Source: Haloterrigena sp. H1
GTDB lineage: Archaea; Halobacteriota; Halobacteria; Halobacteriales; Natrialbaceae
DNA: 64,000 bases
NCBI RefSeq assembly: GCF_005938085.1
Contig: NZ_SMZK01000002.1
Span: forward strand, 186,001 to 250,000
Direction: 5' to 3'
Shown: piece after piece, positions 36,361-44,301 of the stretch
How the letters are laid out: the number at the start of each line of letters is the position of its first letter
Position numbering within the stretch: position 1 is the stretch's first letter
Program-made: the position numbers and the translations under genes
The notes under the pieces: model-generated
What the model was told of the DNA's origin: nothing
Database searches by the model: none
What the model saw: only the letters and a program-made list of their open reading frames with translations

Positions 36361-36939
36361 AGAGTGTCATACAAGAGTTCTCACACCCCGCTCTCGTCCC
36401 CTTTGTTCGCTCAATATAGGGGTGCAACCTATCACTCCATACAGATGGAATACTTATTGTAAACGGTAGTGACAGTAGAACAATGTGTGTTGGTCAATCG
36501 GCTGATAAGGTCTGGAACAATCCGATTGGGTGTCTCTTGATCCTTCTTGTTGGTGTGGGTTTCGTAGCAGGAGTACTGACGATGTATACGCAGTTTCTGC
36601 CCGTGCTCAGATGGGCTATGCCAGTGTGTCTTGTTTTGTGGGGAATCTCTCGATTCTATCTCTACGGGGTAGAAGACCCCCTGACCATGGTTTCGGGCTG
36701 TCTGCTGATACTCGGTGGCTTTACCTATGCCTCTTACCTGCTCATATCAATGGGTGAACTTACCGGAACGATAGCTCAACTCGTTCCAATAACCGGTATC
36801 TTTACAGAACTGTTCGCTGCCCATTACCGCACTCAAGACTGATTGGCGTAATTCGATGGATTTGCAGACCTACTGACCAGCTATTCACTACCAATAGTTC
36901 TGAAACCAACTACCTTGCGAACTGTTCTATGACACCCTC
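36361..36939 (+). mobile_element. Inverted-repeat element carrying one small membrane gene (copy B)
   Basis: The left end AGAGTGTCATACAAGAGTTC and the right end GAACTGTTCTATGACACCCTC (21 bases at 36919-36939) are inverted relatives. The right end read inward matches the left end of the element at 54971 for 20 bases. It contains no transposase, only the membrane-protein gene at 36483. The first 59 bases also match 2396-2454. A further end-like sequence GCCGTTCTATAACACTCTAG follows at 36961-36980. No target duplication was recognised. Confidence 0.6.
36483..36842 (+). CDS. Small polytopic membrane protein inside element B
   Basis: A 119-residue protein with three or four hydrophobic helices (CLLILLVGVGFVAGVLTMY, VLRWAMPVCLVLWGISRFY, MVSGCLLILGGFTYASYLLI) and a C-terminal hydrophobic stretch. 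The N terminus MCVGQSADKVWNNPIG is short and polar. No named domain was recognised. It is the only gene between the inverted ends of the element, so it is either cargo or a captured host gene. Confidence 0.6.
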   Translation: MCVGQSADKVWNNPIGCLLILLVGVGFVAGVLTMYTQFLPVLRWAMPVCLVLWGISRFYLYGVEDPLTMVSGCLLILGGFTYASYLLISMGELTGTIAQLVPITGIFTELFAAHYRTQD

Positions 36940-37153
36940 TGCCCGCACAGTAGGTGTGGGGCCGTTCTATAACACTCTAGCTAGCCGTCTCAATGCATAC
37001 GGTTCTCGAACCGGTTCGTGGCCAATAGTGATTTCTCCTTCGGTGCTTTCGTAGCTTTCACTCCTAACACTCTTTATAGCGGATGACGTACCCCTATTCA
37101 ACGATGTCCATCGACCGAGACACCTTCGAGAACACGAGCTCGAGGAACTCTCC

Positions 37154-37465
37154 GTGCCTGATCAAGTCCTCGGATTTCTCGCCGCCAACCAGGATCGGGC
37201 GTTCAAGGCCCGCGAAATCGCCTCCCAGATCGGCGTCGACGAGGGCGCAGTCAGCACCGCGCTCTCACGGTTGAAGGACCGTGGTCTGGTCGAACACAAG
37301 GCGACGTACTGGGCGGTGACTGACGACGCTGAGCGCCTTGACGGATACAGCGGGTACGAACGAGCAACAGCTCTGTTCAACGACCAACTCGGTACAGAGG
37401 ACAAGGAAGCGTGGCGTGAGCACGCACCGCAGGAACCCCACCCGAGCGTCGAGGACGAACAGTGA
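37154..37465 (+). CDS. MarR-like winged-helix protein, probable antitoxin
   Basis: A 103-residue winged-helix protein (PDQVLGFLAANQDRAFKARE, IASQIGVDEGAVSTALSRLK, DRGLVEHKATYWAVTDD). The stop overlaps the start of a MazF-like toxin fragment, a standard arrangement for this haloarchaeal toxin-antitoxin pair. The start used is GTG 37154. An ATG at 37104 opens MSIDRDTFENTS in another frame, which looks like the true N terminus separated by a one-base shift near 37133, so this gene may be damaged. Confidence 0.6.
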   Translation: MPDQVLGFLAANQDRAFKAREIASQIGVDEGAVSTALSRLKDRGLVEHKATYWAVTDDAERLDGYSGYERATALFNDQLGTEDKEAWREHAPQEPHPSVEDEQ

Positions 37466-37587
37466 CCGACGAAGAGACACCGATTTTCGAGCGGGGCGAC
37501 GTCGTCTACGGTGATGATCCATTCAAAGGTGAGGAAGACGCTCGGCCCTGGCTGATCCTCTCGAGCCAGTCCCAGCGCACACAGTAG
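37462..37587 (+). pseudogene. Truncated MazF/PemK-like toxin
   Basis: The frame MTDEETPIFERGDVVYGDDP and then FKGEEDARPWLILSS is the N-terminal third of a MazF-type endoribonuclease toxin of haloarchaea, with the GDVVYGDDP and RPWLIL strands. After SSQSQRTQ a TAG ends it, because at about 37555 the DNA switches to an integrase relic on the other strand. The GTG start overlaps the antitoxin stop. It cannot make a full toxin. Confidence 0.65.
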
Positions 37588-37915
37588 GCGAGAAACGCCG
37601 AGACGTAGTCGTAGTACGTCCACGCGGTCGCTGCAGTCTTTGCTTCGTCGTTCGAGAGCGCTTGCGCATACGTCGCCATGTCGCGCTTCGAGACACGTTC
37701 GACTGTCTCGGTGCCACGGGCTTCGAGGCGCTGTCGCCAGTCGGTCAAGACGCGGTCGAGGGCATCGCGATAGTTACCGGCCTTATTGCCCGACTCGAGG
37801 AAAGCGTCGATGGCGTCCTCGAGGGCGCGTGTTCGCCGGATGTCACTGCTGAATCGCTGGGATCCATCTGTTCGGTTTCCCGTACAGTGTCGGGGTAGAT
37901 AAATTCACTGTGCAT
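37548..37915 (-). pseudogene. Tyrosine-integrase N-terminal relic
   Basis: The start is MHSEFIYPDTVRETEQMDPS. A frameshift near 37835-37845 leads into RRTRALEDAIDAFLESGNKA, GNYRDALDRVLTDWRQRLEA and TYAQALSNDEAKTAATAWTY, the SAM-like core-binding domain of haloarchaeal integrases. The frame ends at YVSAFLAYCVRWDWLERISQ, where it collides with the toxin fragment, so the whole catalytic domain is lost. Confidence 0.7.
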
Positions 37916-37935
37916 TACCGTGCTAATGCACAGTG
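37906..37935. promoter_or_regulatory. 12-bp perfect inverted repeat over the integrase start
   Basis: CACTGTGCATTA-CCGTGC-TAATGCACAGTG spans the ATG of the integrase relic (37913-37915). It may be an operator or a recombinase binding site left from the mobile element. Confidence 0.45.
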
Positions 37936-38133
37936 GATTCCGAAAAAGCTCATTCGGCTGATTTCGGGCTTCTTGAGTGTCCTCTAGCATAAACCAACAT
38001 TTGATAAATTGTATGGTGCTATAGGAAACTCGACTGCCCAGTTGATCACAACTTCGGGATCTCAAATTCTACAAACCACCATACAGCTGACACCCGTTAC
38101 GATCGCCCTCAGAGAAGCTGTTTGAAAAAGAAA

Positions 38134-38481
38134 CTATTCTTCGTCTTCCGAGGCAACAGCGCTCATAGCGTCCATTCCTTGCTGAATCGGATGCTCTTCG
38201 TAGAGCTCTTCGCTTCGCAGAAACCCATCTGAGAGGATGTTATCTTCCATACCGCTCTCGTAGACAACCCTCCAGCCGTGACCTGCTTCGTAGGTCACGG
38301 CTGTCACCCAGTCGTAGCCAATGAACATCGCGGTGTCCATAACCATCCCGTGTTCCGGATCAAATTTCGTCGTCTGAGGCATTATTGACTGGATGCTCTC
38401 GTGTCGTTCGAGTGAGTCACGCTCAGTATCCTTGAGTGGGCGGTCTGGAAGCGATTCAACAAGGGATCCATCTTGAGCCAT
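38134..38481 (-). CDS. Acidic protein of unknown function
   Basis: A 115-residue acidic soluble protein. It starts MAQDGSLVESLPDRPLKDTE, has a central FIGYDWVTAVTYEAGHGWRV beta-rich part and ends in an acidic ASEDEE tail. No membrane helix, cysteine pair or named domain is visible. The ATG at 38481 is chosen over an upstream in-frame start because the extra residues (MDPRRTVIYAPRATWS) overlap the probable promoter. It is divergent from the IS4-type transposase. Confidence 0.45.
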   Translation of the reverse strand: MAQDGSLVESLPDRPLKDTERDSLERHESIQSIMPQTTKFDPEHGMVMDTAMFIGYDWVTAVTYEAGHGWRVVYESGMEDNILSDGFLRSEELYEEHPIQQGMDAMSAVASEDEE

Positions 38482-38586
38482 ACTCCAAGTAGCTCTTGGT
38501 GCGTAAATAACCGTTCGGCGTGGGTCCAAATGAGGTGCCCTAATGGGGAGTCTCTCCTTCGGTTTCAGTATCTGGACTGACTGTTA

Positions 38587-40341
38587 ATGGCATCTAACAT
38601 CACTCCTGCAGTTGATGACGATGCCCCCGCTTTGGCGGGGGCGATCGTCATCCACGCCAAGAAAGTCTGTGAAACAGCTGATCATCTCTGGCGTGTACTT
38701 GGAGACGTCTCGATTCCCGTGGATGGACTAACAGACACTCGACAACAGCACAAAGTCTCGTTCGGAACCGAGTCAATGGCACGAGTCTACATCTACCAGA
38801 CGATCTACGACCTCGCCCAAAGCGAGGTCGCAGATCGGCTTGAGAACCGTCCAGCACTGCTGAAACAGCTAGGTTTGAACAGGGTGCCGACTCAGCAGAA
38901 TCTCTCATACGCTTGGAACCAATTCAGCGAGCAAACCAAGACCACGCTTGAGGCCGCTGCGAAGGGAATAGCTCGTGAAGCCCGTGATCACGACGTTATT
39001 TCGGAGGCACTCATTCCAATTAACCTAGATGAAAAGGAAACGAACGACGATAAATCCGATTCGACAGTGTCTCGCGCACACGTGCGCGAGCACGGGAGTA
39101 AGGTCGTCGAACTCGCTCGCCGACACGGCTTCGCCGAGTTCGACTCCGATAGAGCCGACAACAGGGTATATGAGGACGAACAGATCCTTGATCTGTTCTC
39201 CAACGCGTGCCTCACGCAGGGGAGCGCTCATTCAGAGGGAGAAGCTGGGTGGTTCCTTGAAGAGAACGAGATCTGTGACGACTCGACGTTTCTCCGAGTA
39301 ATCAAGCAGTTTGCGACGCCATCCGACGAGGAAGTAACTCGCTCCGTTCAGGAGTTGCAGATCGAGGATATCGTCGCGTTCACTGAGCTGTATCGAGAGG
39401 CTGTGATGGCCTCGTTCAACGCGGCGACCGAAAATATTCTCAAGACGATTCGTCACGAGGATCCCTTCGACGACCGCCACGTTGTGGCGGCCGTCGACTT
39501 CACACACGTCCCCTACCACGTCTGGCCGTGGATCGACAAGGACGAGAAAATCCCGAAAGCAGAGTATCCGCCGATGGTCAGCGGGTACAAAGAAGACGGT
39601 GAAATCAAGCACGGGTATACGTTCGCGACGATCACGATCGTCGGGAACGATGTCCCAATCATCCTGGGTATCGAGCCAGTCAAGGAACGCTCTGCATGGG
39701 AACCAGAAGATGCGCCAGCCGATTCGAAGGCGGATGTGGTTGACGTACTGCTGGACACAGCCCAGCAGTACGTCGATCTCGACGAAGTGCTCCTAGACCG
39801 GGGATTCTACAGTAACGAGGTGTACGCAACGATTCACGACCGCGGGCTTGTGTACATGACGCCAGTGCCGAAGTATGAAGACGATTATGAGGCAATCGGG
39901 AAAATCAAGAGCAAAGAAGGAGTTGACGCCGCTGTCAAGAACGATGTTCCGTTCGCCATTGATGGCGAACTCCACCACACCGCAGAGTTCCTGTACGCAC
40001 CAGCGACTGATGAGGAAGCTGAAGGAAGCTATGCCGTGTTCGTGACCAACCGTGATCACGTCGCTCCCGAGGAGATCATACACGTCACCAACAGCTACAG
40101 CCGACGCTGGGATATCGAAAATCAGTACAAGTCGGTGAAAGCATTTCTTCCCAAGACGTCCTCGAAGGACTACCGTGTTCGGTTGTTCAGCTTCACGTTC
40201 GCAGCATTGTTGTACAATCTCTGGAAGCTTACCGATTACTTGGTGAAGCTCGGAACAGATCGCGAGATCAGATCGCCGCCGGTCGTGACCGCCAGGACAT
40301 TCGTCCGGGCGGTCAGTCAATCACTCCGACAAGGTGGCTAA
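38587..40341 (+). CDS. Large IS4-type transposase
   Basis: A 584-residue DDE transposase. Catalytic blocks are VAAVDFTHVPYHVWPW (first Asp), VLLDRGFYSNEVY (second Asp) and YSRRWDIENQYKSVK, an exact Y-x2-R-x3-E-x6-K signature of IS4 transposases. The insertion between the first two blocks is short and the N-terminal 250 residues are helical. The frame is intact. No matching terminal repeats could be assigned with certainty. The right boundary probably lies near 40535, next to a truncated DUF7342 gene. Confidence 0.85.
   Translation: MASNITPAVDDDAPALAGAIVIHAKKVCETADHLWRVLGDVSIPVDGLTDTRQQHKVSFGTESMARVYIYQTIYDLAQSEVADRLENRPALLKQLGLNRVPTQQNLSYAWNQFSEQTKTTLEAAAKGIAREARDHDVISEALIPINLDEKETNDDKSDSTVSRAHVREHGSKVVELARRHGFAEFDSDRADNRVYEDEQILDLFSNACLTQGSAHSEGEAGWFLEENEICDDSTFLRVIKQFATPSDEEVTRSVQELQIEDIVAFTELYREAVMASFNAATENILKTIRHEDPFDDRHVVAAVDFTHVPYHVWPWIDKDEKIPKAEYPPMVSGYKEDGEIKHGYTFATITIVGNDVPIILGIEPVKERSAWEPEDAPADSKADVVDVLLDTAQQYVDLDEVLLDRGFYSNEVYATIHDRGLVYMTPVPKYEDDYEAIGKIKSKEGVDAAVKNDVPFAIDGELHHTAEFLYAPATDEEAEGSYAVFVTNRDHVAPEEIIHVTNSYSRRWDIENQYKSVKAFLPKTSSKDYRVRLFSFTFAALLYNLWKLTDYLVKLGTDREIRSPPVVTARTFVRAVSQSLRQGG
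38614..38652 (+). promoter_or_regulatory. Long hairpin within the first codons of the IS4 transposase
   Basis: GATGACGATGCCCCCGC pairs with GCGGGGGCGATCGTCATC across the loop TTTG, with a single bulged base. It begins 27 bases after the ATG and would be very stable in mRNA. Position and strength suggest an effect on translation initiation or transcription read-through rather than chance coding. Confidence 0.5.
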
Positions 40342-40365
40342 GCGGAAAGCACTCGGTGTGGCTCG

Positions 40366-40383
40366 CCTGCGGCAAGCCGCAGG
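40366..40383 (+). terminator. Hairpin after the IS4 transposase
   Basis: CCTGCGGC-AA-GCCGCAGG is a perfect 8-bp stem starting 25 bases after the transposase stop. It parallels the hairpins that follow the two ISH3-group transposases in this window. Confidence 0.45.
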
Positions 40384-40505
40384 ACTCGCGTTCTATCTCC
40401 TAAATCGCGTGTTGGACGCTGCTCAGCACATCTTGCTTAGCGAACCAAGAATTGCGACATAGGATTCGAGAGAGTTCCACTCGGATTTTATTTGATTCCT
40501 CCGAA

Positions 40506-40535
40506 GCTCGTTTGTAGACACTCTACATCCCAGAA
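40506..40535. repeat. 30-bp palindrome-centred repeat, copy 2
   Basis: GCTCGTTTGTAGACACTC and onward, centred on TGTAGA-CAC-TCTACA, is the partner of 20673-20702. It lies between the IS4 transposase and the broken DUF7342 gene and is likely part of the transposon's right end. Confidence 0.5.
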
Positions 40536-40550
40536 GCGTGGGAGATAGGA

Positions 40551-40982
40551 CTTTAGGCTGTTAACGGAGCTGAAATGTACGAGCTCAGGCGAAGTAGGGT
40601 TGAATGCGCTCGCGAACGAGGGGTTCGTCGTCACTGCGACTGGTAAACATGGTGGAACGACGTATCGTCGCCCGCCAGAATCACTCGTCGTTGAACAGGC
40701 TGCTGACATTCTCGAGCAGGTCTCAACTGACGAACTCACCACGCGTATCGCCGAAATGCGTGACCAGCTTAGCAGCTACCAGTCCGAGTACAGTGTCGAC
40801 TCGCCCGAAGAGTTAGCCGTTGAGAAGACAAATCAAGCACTCTCTGAATCTGCTCTGCGCAACGAGGCATCGACGCCGAGACAATCCAGGAATGGCAGAC
40901 GCTCCGGCGCCGACGCGAACTCGAAGCCCATCGGGAGTGGGAAGATCAGCACGTCGATGAAGTACTCTCAGGTTCAGAGTGA
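40551..40982 (+). pseudogene. DUF7342-type protein, truncated and frameshifted
   Basis: The open part begins within the protein (SSGEVGLNALANEGFVVTAT, GKHGGTTYRRPPESL) and continues with the coiled DELTTRIAEMRDQLSSYQSE region. A one-base loss near 40862 moves the frame to IDAETIQEWQTLRRRRELEA and the true end DEVLSGSE. This matches my memory of haloarchaeal DUF7342 regulators, whose N-terminal winged helix is missing here, probably removed by the adjacent transposon. Confidence 0.55.
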
Positions 40983-41166
40983 GATGGCACGGCCGCTGAA
41001 CGTGCTGAGTGGCACTCCTCGAGCGTCGCTCCAGTACGATCATAGTCACAGGATATTATGAGCGAAAAGAGAGTCGGCTAGTGGTATACAGAACCGACTA
41101 GTTTGATGAGATTACATCTATGTACGTGTGGAATAACAAGTATCACCTTGCCTGAATGGCTGTGCC

Positions 41167-41439
41167 ATGGACGACCTCACAGGATTCCAACGTGACCTGC
41201 TGTACGTAATCGCGGGCGCTGACAGACCATCTGGACAGGACGTCAAAGACGAGATCGAGCGGTATTACAGTTCAGAGATCAATCATGGGCGGCTGTATCC
41301 GAATCTCGATACGGTCGTGAATAAGGACCTTGTCGAGAAAGGACAACTCGACAGGCGCACAAACTACTACGCGATTACAGACGAGGGAGAGCAAGCGATC
41401 AAGGATCGGCGTGAGTGGAAATCCCAGTACGTCGACTAA
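41167..41439 (+). CDS. PadR-family winged-helix regulator
   Basis: A 90-residue PadR-like protein: FQRDLLYVIAGADRPSGQDV, KDEIERYYSSEINHGRLYPN, LDTVVNKDLVEKGQLDRRTN, then YYAITDEGEQAI. The RLYPNLDTVVNKDLV helix is the recognition helix and wing region. Such short PadR proteins are frequent on haloarchaeal plasmids and islands. No direct target is evident; both neighbours face other ways. Confidence 0.8.
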   Translation: MDDLTGFQRDLLYVIAGADRPSGQDVKDEIERYYSSEINHGRLYPNLDTVVNKDLVEKGQLDRRTNYYAITDEGEQAIKDRREWKSQYVD

Positions 41440-41584
41440 ATCGAGATCAGAAGTGGTCTGGATCGCTGCTTTGCTCCCCGAATCGGTAAGTACAGGGAAA
41501 GCAAGTAACGGAGTCACAATCGGACTCTGCACTATCTGCCAAAGGCAGCATGTAAGAGCTATAGGATGTGTCTTTCAGGAAAAC

Positions 41585-41914
41585 TCAGAACGATTCGTCC
41601 GCTTCTTCGCTTTGCTCACCGAGCGCTGGCGGCGTGCGATCACTGTAGCCTTTCCGTCCGATGGCGTCTTCAGGGACGTTGCTGAAGATGGCTGTACGAG
41701 CTTCCGTAGCCGAATAGAACTGCTCTTCAGGTACCAGGCTTAGCACCTCCTCAAGCGTCTGTTCACCGTTTTGGAACTGCAAGACCGCTCTTCCGTATGA
41801 CTCGACCAACTCTTCGCACGTCGCTGGGTACTCGTGCTGATCGAGTTGGTGGGCGAGAGAGCCGAATTCGACACCGAGTTCTCTGGCGCGTTCATCATTA
41901 GTTGGGTCGGACAT
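41585..41914 (-). CDS. DUF5789-family protein
   Basis: A 109-residue acidic protein. The central LDQHEYPATCEELVESYG block and the ending EARTAIFSNVPEDAIGRKGYSDR match the haloarchaeal DUF5789 family (related to DUF2795), in which the GRKGYSDR motif is characteristic. The ATG at 41914 (MSDPTNDERA) is preferred to the in-frame ATG seven codons upstream. Function unknown; the family is small, soluble and widespread in haloarchaea. Confidence 0.65.
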   Translation of the reverse strand: MSDPTNDERARELGVEFGSLAHQLDQHEYPATCEELVESYGRAVLQFQNGEQTLEEVLSLVPEEQFYSATEARTAIFSNVPEDAIGRKGYSDRTPPALGEQSEEADESF

Positions 41915-42377
41915 TATCGGGAAATCCTCCATCATCGATTATAATAAATACCCTGTGTGACTTCTTGACTTGTTTCGCTCATACAGGAGAAGATTATGCG
42001 CTACGCGTATAGCACGACTCCGTCAGCATTCCCAGTAGTTGGTAGAAGTGTCAACGCTAAACTCGCAGGTGTGGTGTGTGGAGGAGTCACTGACACAGCT
42101 GTGGTGGAGTAGATCCCAGTGAGCGGCTTGCAATCTGGGAGTGCCAGGTCTGTGGAATGTCGCGCTACGGGTCGGCTCCAGATTAACGGTGGTAGTGAGA
42201 GTACCAAGCCCCGCCCTCGAGGAGCGACCGGAGGGAACTCGAGGGACGGTGAGAATGATCGGTATGATCGGATCGGAAGGTGCGGGGCAGTGAACTGAGG
42301 ACAACGTAACCCACTTACCGCGTGGTGTGCTAACGCTTTTAGCCAACTAGACGTAAGTAGGTAGTGAATAGTAACCT
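41915..42377. other. Gap with an IS605-like end
   Basis: The segment contains CCCCGCCCTCGAGGAGCGAC at 42209-42228. The exact reverse complement is at 44047-44066, and such GC blocks are typical of IS200/IS605 ends in haloarchaea. The preceding about 150 bases (42060-42200) are GC-rich, with a short frame containing VCGGVTDTAVVE that may be TnpB remains; too short to claim. The last 40 bases hold the promoter of the next gene. Confidence 0.4.
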
Positions 42378-43496
42378 ATGACAGAAACAGCAACGACGAA
42401 CGAACCGGCTCGCGTCGGTATCGTCGGTCTCGGTGGCATGGGAGTACAACACGCCCGAGCGGTCGATTCTCTCGGGCATTGTGTTGTCGGCGGAGCGGAC
42501 ATCGATCCGGAGACGCGAGACCAGTTTGGCGAGGAGTTCGCCGCGCGGACGTACGAAACTCACGAGGCGCTATACGAAGGCGAGGAACTAGACGCCGTCC
42601 TCATCGCGACGCCGAACAAGTTCCACGAGCCGACGGCCGTGGCGGCACTCGAACGCGGATTGGACGTGCTCATCGAGAAGCCCCTCGCACACACACTCGA
42701 GAGCGCCAAGCGGATCGCCCAGACGGAACAGACGGCTGACGGGTTCGGAATGGTTGGCTTCCACAACCGATTTGCACCGGCGACGACCGTGTTCAAAGAG
42801 TACCAGGCAAACGATGCGTTCGGCGACGTAACGCACGTGCAGGTCAATTATGTTCGACGTCGTGGTATTCCGGGGCGAGATTCCTGGTTTACGGACCCGG
42901 AGCTCGCCGGTGGCGGTGCACTGATCGATATCGGTGTTCACGCGATCGACCTTGCCCTCTACGTACTTGGATTCCCTCGAGTCGTTGAGGCGACCGGGAT
43001 CAGCCGCTCCGAATTCGGCTGGCGGCCGCAGTACGTCGATCCCGACCGACCTGAATCCAGCGACTGGGACGTCGATGAGACGTCCTTCGCAGTGGACGAC
43101 TCCGCCAGTGCGTTTATCCGAACCGCGGACGACCGCACGGTCAGCGTCGAGGTAGCGTGGGCAGCCTCGCAAACGTCGCGCAACGACGTTATCGTCCGAG
43201 GAACAGACGGTGGTGGGGCGTTCGAACTCGGCGGTGATTCGCTTACGATCCACCACACGAGCACCCGTGGGACGCCTCACTATCGGACATCCGAGATCAC
43301 GGCCACGCCATACCGGACGCCGCATGAAACACAACTCGAGATGTTTCTCGAGGCCGTCGCTACCGATGAACCACCAGCGTGTAATACGTTCGACCAGGCG
43401 CTGACCGTCCAGAAGATCGTCGACGCCGTCTACCGCTCTGAGGAGGCCGGTTATCCGATCTCACTCACACACATAGACGAGGAAACACCGGTCTAG
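42378..43496 (+). CDS. Gfo/Idh/MocA-family NAD(P)-dependent oxidoreductase
   Basis: A 372-residue sugar-dehydrogenase-type protein. The Rossmann motif VGIVGLGGMGVQHARAV is at residues about 13-29, and the EKP signature (VLIEKPLAHTLESAKRIA) is near residue 99. The catalytic GGGALIDIGVHAIDLALYVLG block with its histidine is near 180. The substrate is probably a sugar, inositol or related polyol; the sequence alone does not decide. It stands alone, with a glutaredoxin gene 124 bases downstream, both inside inverted IS605-like ends. Confidence 0.85.
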   Translation: MTETATTNEPARVGIVGLGGMGVQHARAVDSLGHCVVGGADIDPETRDQFGEEFAARTYETHEALYEGEELDAVLIATPNKFHEPTAVAALERGLDVLIEKPLAHTLESAKRIAQTEQTADGFGMVGFHNRFAPATTVFKEYQANDAFGDVTHVQVNYVRRRGIPGRDSWFTDPELAGGGALIDIGVHAIDLALYVLGFPRVVEATGISRSEFGWRPQYVDPDRPESSDWDVDETSFAVDDSASAFIRTADDRTVSVEVAWAASQTSRNDVIVRGTDGGGAFELGGDSLTIHHTSTRGTPHYRTSEITATPYRTPHETQLEMFLEAVATDEPPACNTFDQALTVQKIVDAVYRSEEAGYPISLTHIDEETPV

Positions 43497-43620
43497 TAGT
43501 GTCCAGATCCAACTATACTCACTTCCGACGCTTGGTCGATAACCAAGTCGTAACTACGTTACCGATAGCTCTGGCCGTGTTTTTTCTGCCCCACGTTCGA
43601 ACCGGATAGTAGAGGAACCA

Positions 43621-43860
43621 ATGTTGAAACTTTACAGTCTTACTGGATGTCCGTACTGCGCAAAAGTCGAGCGGAAGCTCGATGCCCTCAATCTGGAATA
43701 TGAACGCCACAGCGTCTCATTGTTTCGATTTCGTCGTTCAGAAGTAAAGGAAGTAAGCGGTCAATCCGGAGTTCCCGTGCTTGTCGATTCCGAAAACGGC
43801 GTGACGGGAATGGCGGAAAGCGCCGATATCGTGGCGTACCTCGAACGAACATACGGCTGA
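43621..43860 (+). CDS. Glutaredoxin
   Basis: A 79-residue thioredoxin-fold protein with the active-site CPYC at residues 10-13, the cis-proline motif SGVPVLVD and the C-terminal ESADIVAYLERTYG helix. It transfers electrons to disulfides. In haloarchaea the reductant is more likely gamma-glutamylcysteine than glutathione, which is general knowledge and not visible here. The unusual RFRRSEVKEV segment replaces the typical acidic helix 2. Confidence 0.85.
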   Translation: MLKLYSLTGCPYCAKVERKLDALNLEYERHSVSLFRFRRSEVKEVSGQSGVPVLVDSENGVTGMAESADIVAYLERTYG

Positions 43861-44301
43861 ACATGCTCTATCGATTAGGGATAGCCGACAGATTCATCGA
43901 GGTCTCGACGGTCATTCGCTACTGATACACAAGCGAATAACATTCATACGGATGTAAAGCAGTGCTGCCCATTCACTGTTGTCTCAGTCAGGATATCACA
44001 CTCACGAATCACCGGAGTGAACTACCCCGCCCTACTCGCTCCACCAGTCGCTCCTCGAGGGCGGGGGCTCGGAACCCTCACAGACCCGCTAAAAGATCCG
44101 ACGTGAGGCGTACAGTTCTTCGAACGTAGCCAGAGAACCACGCGGTGTCTTGTCAGCTCACTATACGTATTCCCAAGTGGCTTGCTATCTCTTGTTAGAA
44201 CGAACCGTCGGAACTATTCTCCTTTTGACTGTTCATCGGTGATGCACGACCGGGAATCAATTTTACTGGACCGAACTGGAGCCGTAATGAGGATAAAATA
44301 T
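43861..44301. other. Gap with IS605-like end hairpin
   Basis: CCCCGCCCTACTCG and CTCGAGGGCGGGG (about 44023-44066) form a long imperfect hairpin next to AGTGAACTA, the usual look of an IS200/IS605 end in reverse. It includes GTCGCTCCTCGAGGGCGGGG, the inverted partner of 42209-42228. No protein fragment was recognised in the rest of the gap. Confidence 0.5.

Noticed and set aside
40600..41061. A single intact 153-residue gene after the IS4 transposase
   Set aside because: After residue 85 the translation turns into basic low-complexity sequence, while the next frame resumes a coherent protein; a frameshifted DUF7342-type pseudogene fits better.
44023..44066. GC-rich hairpin considered as a tRNA or structured ncRNA
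   Set aside because: There is no cloverleaf, anticodon arm or T-loop sequence. It matches the IS605-type end at 42209 in reverse, which explains it better.
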